Shown here piece by piece: positions 62,033 to 64,000 of a stretch of 64,000 nt of DNA. Both the position numbers and the translations under genes were made by a program. The stretch covers positions 4,898,001 to 4,962,000 of the forward strand of contig OZ245780.1 of assembly GCA_965227905.1 (NCBI GenBank). The letters are read 5' to 3'. Source of the stretch: CBDDHT01 sp965227905. GTDB lineage: Bacteria; Pseudomonadota; Alphaproteobacteria; Rhizobiales; Methyloligellaceae. The notes under the pieces were generated by a model, which searched no databases, was not told where the DNA came from, and saw only the letters and a list, made by a program, of their open reading frames with translations. Within the stretch, counting starts at the first letter, position 1, and the number at the start of each line of letters is the position of its first letter.

Positions 62033-62249
62033 TGTTCTTCAAACCTGTTGAGCTTCACAATTCGTGCCGGCCGGAGACGTTCTGACGGCATGCAGACCTG
62101 TCTGGCTGCGGCGGCACTTATGCACGAACGAGCAGTGCGTGCACCGAGTATATGGGGTGCCGAGGCGTCAACAAAAAGACGATGCAAACATGTAACAAAA
62201 ACCAGGACCGCTTGACGCCGATGCAGTGCAAGCGCATATCGGACGCGCC

Positions 62250-63140
62250 ATGACCGATACCGAACCCATGACGGATGATGTTGCTGCGGCCCGCAAGGCG
62301 CGCGCCGAAGCGTGGTTTCAAACGCTCCGCGACGATATCTGTGCCGCGTTCGAAGACCTCGAAGATCGGCCTGACGAAGGGGAAGCCGGACGTTTCACAC
62401 GCAAGCCCTGGTCGCGAACGGACCATACGGGCGCCGATGGCGGCGGCGGCGTCATGTCGATGATGTCGGGACGCGTCTTCGAGAAAGTTGGCGTTCACAC
62501 ATCGACAGTCCATGGCGAATTCGCCCCCGAATTTCGCGAGCAGATACCCGGGGCCGCAGATGATCCACGTTTCTGGGCAAGTGGCATTTCGCTCATTGCC
62601 CATCCTCAGAATCCGAATGTCCCCGCCGTCCACATGAATACGCGCTTCGTCGTAACAACGAAATGGTGGTTCGGCGGCGGTGCCGATCTGACGCCGGTTC
62701 TTGATCGACGGCGCACCCAAGACGATCCGGACAGCCGCGACTTCCATGCGGCCATGAAAGCGGCCTGCGGCGCCCATGAAATCGCCGACTATGAGCGCTA
62801 TCAGGAATGGTGTGACGAATATTTCTATCTCAAGCATCGTGATGAGATGCGTGGAATTGGCGGCATCTTTTACGATTACGTCACGCCCGACGACTGGAAT
62901 GCCGGTCTTGCCTTTACGCAGGATGTCGGCCGCGCGTTCCTCAAAATCTATCCTGAATTGGTCGCACGAAATATGGACACAGCATGGACGGAAGACGACC
63001 GGAACGAGCAACTCGTCCGCCGCGGGCGCTATGTTGAATTCAATCTGCTCTACGACCGCGGCACGAAATTCGGGCTCATGACAGGCGGCAATGTCGAGTC
63101 GATCCTCTCTTCCATGCCACCGATTGTGAAATGGCCATGA
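62250..63140 (+). CDS. hemF: Oxygen-dependent coproporphyrinogen III oxidase
   Basis: The 296-residue enzyme makes protoporphyrinogen IX in haem synthesis, using O2. Motifs: GGGVMSMMSGRVFEKVGVHT, NTRFVVTTKWWFGGGADLTP and IGGIFYDYVTPDDWNAGLAF. RRGRYVEFNLLYDRGTKFGL is the family signature near the C terminus. The ATG at 62250 is my choice; one at 62268 is an alternative. ATGA-coupled with the next gene. Confidence 0.96.
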   Translation: MTDTEPMTDDVAAARKARAEAWFQTLRDDICAAFEDLEDRPDEGEAGRFTRKPWSRTDHTGADGGGGVMSMMSGRVFEKVGVHTSTVHGEFAPEFREQIPGAADDPRFWASGISLIAHPQNPNVPAVHMNTRFVVTTKWWFGGGADLTPVLDRRRTQDDPDSRDFHAAMKAACGAHEIADYERYQEWCDEYFYLKHRDEMRGIGGIFYDYVTPDDWNAGLAFTQDVGRAFLKIYPELVARNMDTAWTEDDRNEQLVRRGRYVEFNLLYDRGTKFGLMTGGNVESILSSMPPIVKWP

Positions 63141-63793
63141 GCACGCTTTCTTTCGATCTCTACTGGTCGATGCGCAGCCCCTATTGCTACGTTGCGCTCG
63201 ATAGAGTGCTGGATATCCAGCGCACCTACGATGTCGATGTGGTCGTGCGCATCGTCTACCCGATTGCCATCCGCAATCCTGGTTTTTTTGCCCGGGTCCC
63301 CGGTCACTATCGGCCCTATCATCTGCTTGATGCACAGAGAGTCGCAGCGTTCCACGGCATTCCCTATCGCCGCCCTATTCCTGATCCCATCGTTCAGAAC
63401 CTGGAAACGGGTGAGATTGCCGACGATCAGCCTTATATCCGACGATTGACGCGGCTGGCGGCAGCGGCCGCACAGCAAGGCAACGGCCTTCGATTTCTCG
63501 ATCATGTCATGCGTTTGATCTGGGATGGACGCACCGAGGGCTGGGACCAGGGAACACGTCTTGCCGATGCGATCGCGGAAGCCGATCTCGATGCCGATGC
63601 ACTAATGCGCGACGTCGCCGTCCATCCCGAAACGCTCGAAGACGCGATCGAAGCCAATCAACAGGCTCATAGCAAAGCCGGCCACCCCGGTGTGCCCCTT
63701 TTCGTTTTCGACGAAGAACCGTTCTTCGGCCAGGATCGCATCGATATCTTGCTATGGCGTATGCAGGAGTATGGGCTGACGAAACGGGGGTGA
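63137..63793 (+). CDS. DsbA-family oxidoreductase/2-hydroxychromene-2-carboxylate isomerase-like
   Basis: The 218-residue thioredoxin-fold protein is of the DsbA/HCCA-isomerase class. It starts STLSFDLYWSMRSPYCYVAL (CxxC replaced by SPYC, as in isomerases) and has the cis-Pro loop GHPGVPLFVF. LFVFDEEPFFGQDRIDILLW is typical of the isomerase branch, which is glutathione-dependent. Its ATG overlaps the hemF stop (ATGA). Role with hemF unclear; perhaps a general detoxification enzyme. Confidence 0.85.
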   Translation: MSTLSFDLYWSMRSPYCYVALDRVLDIQRTYDVDVVVRIVYPIAIRNPGFFARVPGHYRPYHLLDAQRVAAFHGIPYRRPIPDPIVQNLETGEIADDQPYIRRLTRLAAAAAQQGNGLRFLDHVMRLIWDGRTEGWDQGTRLADAIAEADLDADALMRDVAVHPETLEDAIEANQQAHSKAGHPGVPLFVFDEEPFFGQDRIDILLWRMQEYGLTKRG

Positions 63794-63875
63794 TTCCGAC
63801 CGGAGATTGTCGCCCGTCAGACCGCATAGATATTCATCATACCTGCACTACAGCGCGCGAAATCGAACGCCCCGC

Positions 63876-63904
63876 CTGAGCTAGATCAACCTGCTGTCGG
63901 TCGA
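63876..63904. promoter_or_regulatory. FNR-like half-dyad and shared 15-mer
   Basis: CTGAGCTAGATCAA (63876-63889) reads TTGAT-CTAG-CTCAG on the minus strand, a partial match to the FNR/FixK box TTGAT-N4-ATCAA. It adjoins CCTGCTGTCGGTCGA (63890-63904), which is also found in the petABC upstream region. The gene it would serve is past the window edge. Confidence 0.35.
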
Positions 63905-64000
63905 AATCGATTAAAAGCAGAACGGTCGATCGCTTCCATGCTGCTGGAGCAACGTTTGTTCGCGGAGCGAAGGGCATGTTCGCTCTGGTCGTGGCAAAGA

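Noticed and set aside
62118..63335. 405-codon open frame on the minus strand
   Set aside because: Antisense to hemF, whose protein is fully conserved; the frame has no family similarity and arises from codon bias.
1..64000. tRNA, rRNA, CRISPR array, insertion sequence or phage genes
   Set aside because: No T-loop (GGTTCGAATCC-like) motif, regular spaced repeat array, transposase or integrase was seen on either strand by reading; a tRNAscan or ISfinder run could still find a missed case.

Overview
The window is 64 kb of an alphaproteobacterial chromosome, free-living and aerobic in character. Supporting signs are the uvrC-pgsA-moaD-moaE order, a petP/petR-like regulator operon beside a branched-chain aminotransferase, a complete petABC cytochrome bc1 operon, a TorF-type porin, DUF1127 and DUF6356 small proteins, a copper PCu(A)C cluster and the apt/mtnP neighbourhood. 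Most genes are preceded by clear GGAG/AAGGAG sites, and ATGA stop/start overlaps are common. I see no transposase, phage gene, CRISPR array, tRNA or rRNA. I cannot name the genus; a Hyphomicrobiales or Rhodospirillales relative is a guess.

Layout. 1-9.4 kb: a secreted caspase-like protein with five exact-period repeats (5' end outside the window), DUF1127, CYTH, a MarR/response-regulator/histidine-kinase operon, branched-chain aminotransferase, a second caspase-like protein and a Cys-rich secreted protein. 9.4-14 kb: moaE, moaD, pgsA, uvrC and a Ca2+/Na+ antiporter. 14.5-20.3 kb: porin, a 1-kb non-coding stretch holding a rod-like RNA candidate (6S-like), rplY-pth-ychF and two MaoC hydratases. 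20.3-25.4 kb: WYL regulator plus VOC protein, then an envelope-stress operon (unknown gene, PspA, YqiJ-like, flotillin). 25.6-34.6 kb: SirB1-like protein, membrane adenylate cyclase, MarC, a copper-handling trio, DUF6356, Lrp regulator, a fumarase-superfamily lyase, a tyrosine phosphatase and a GYF_2 protein.

35-40.9 kb: two-subunit aconitase X, then aldolase, mtnA, apt and mtnP, which together form a 5'-methylthioadenosine/5'-deoxyadenosine salvage route of the DHAP-shunt type, plus a small SUOX-fold protein. 41-43.7 kb: petABC. 44-56 kb: two unknown small genes, an EamA exporter, a ComA (phosphosulfolactate synthase)-like protein, a BisC-type S/N-oxide reductase, an orphan ring-hydroxylase beta-subunit-like protein coupled to a 61-residue protein, a cNMP-domain protein, an IclR regulator, a HAD hydrolase, and an SBP/ATPase/two-permease ABC importer of the sulfonate/taurine class. 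I infer an organosulfur-compound theme here. 56-64 kb: acyl-CoA carboxylase carboxyltransferase, class III CoA transferase, SDR, ABC exporter, hemF and a DsbA-fold isomerase.

The most interesting structure lies between genes. A 78-bp palindromic repeat occurs twice, each time between convergent genes. A 15-bp operator-like palindrome is shared by the PspA and carboxylase promoters. A 10-bp inverted repeat precedes the VOC-WYL pair. A seven-cysteine mini-ORF overlaps the start of aconitase X.
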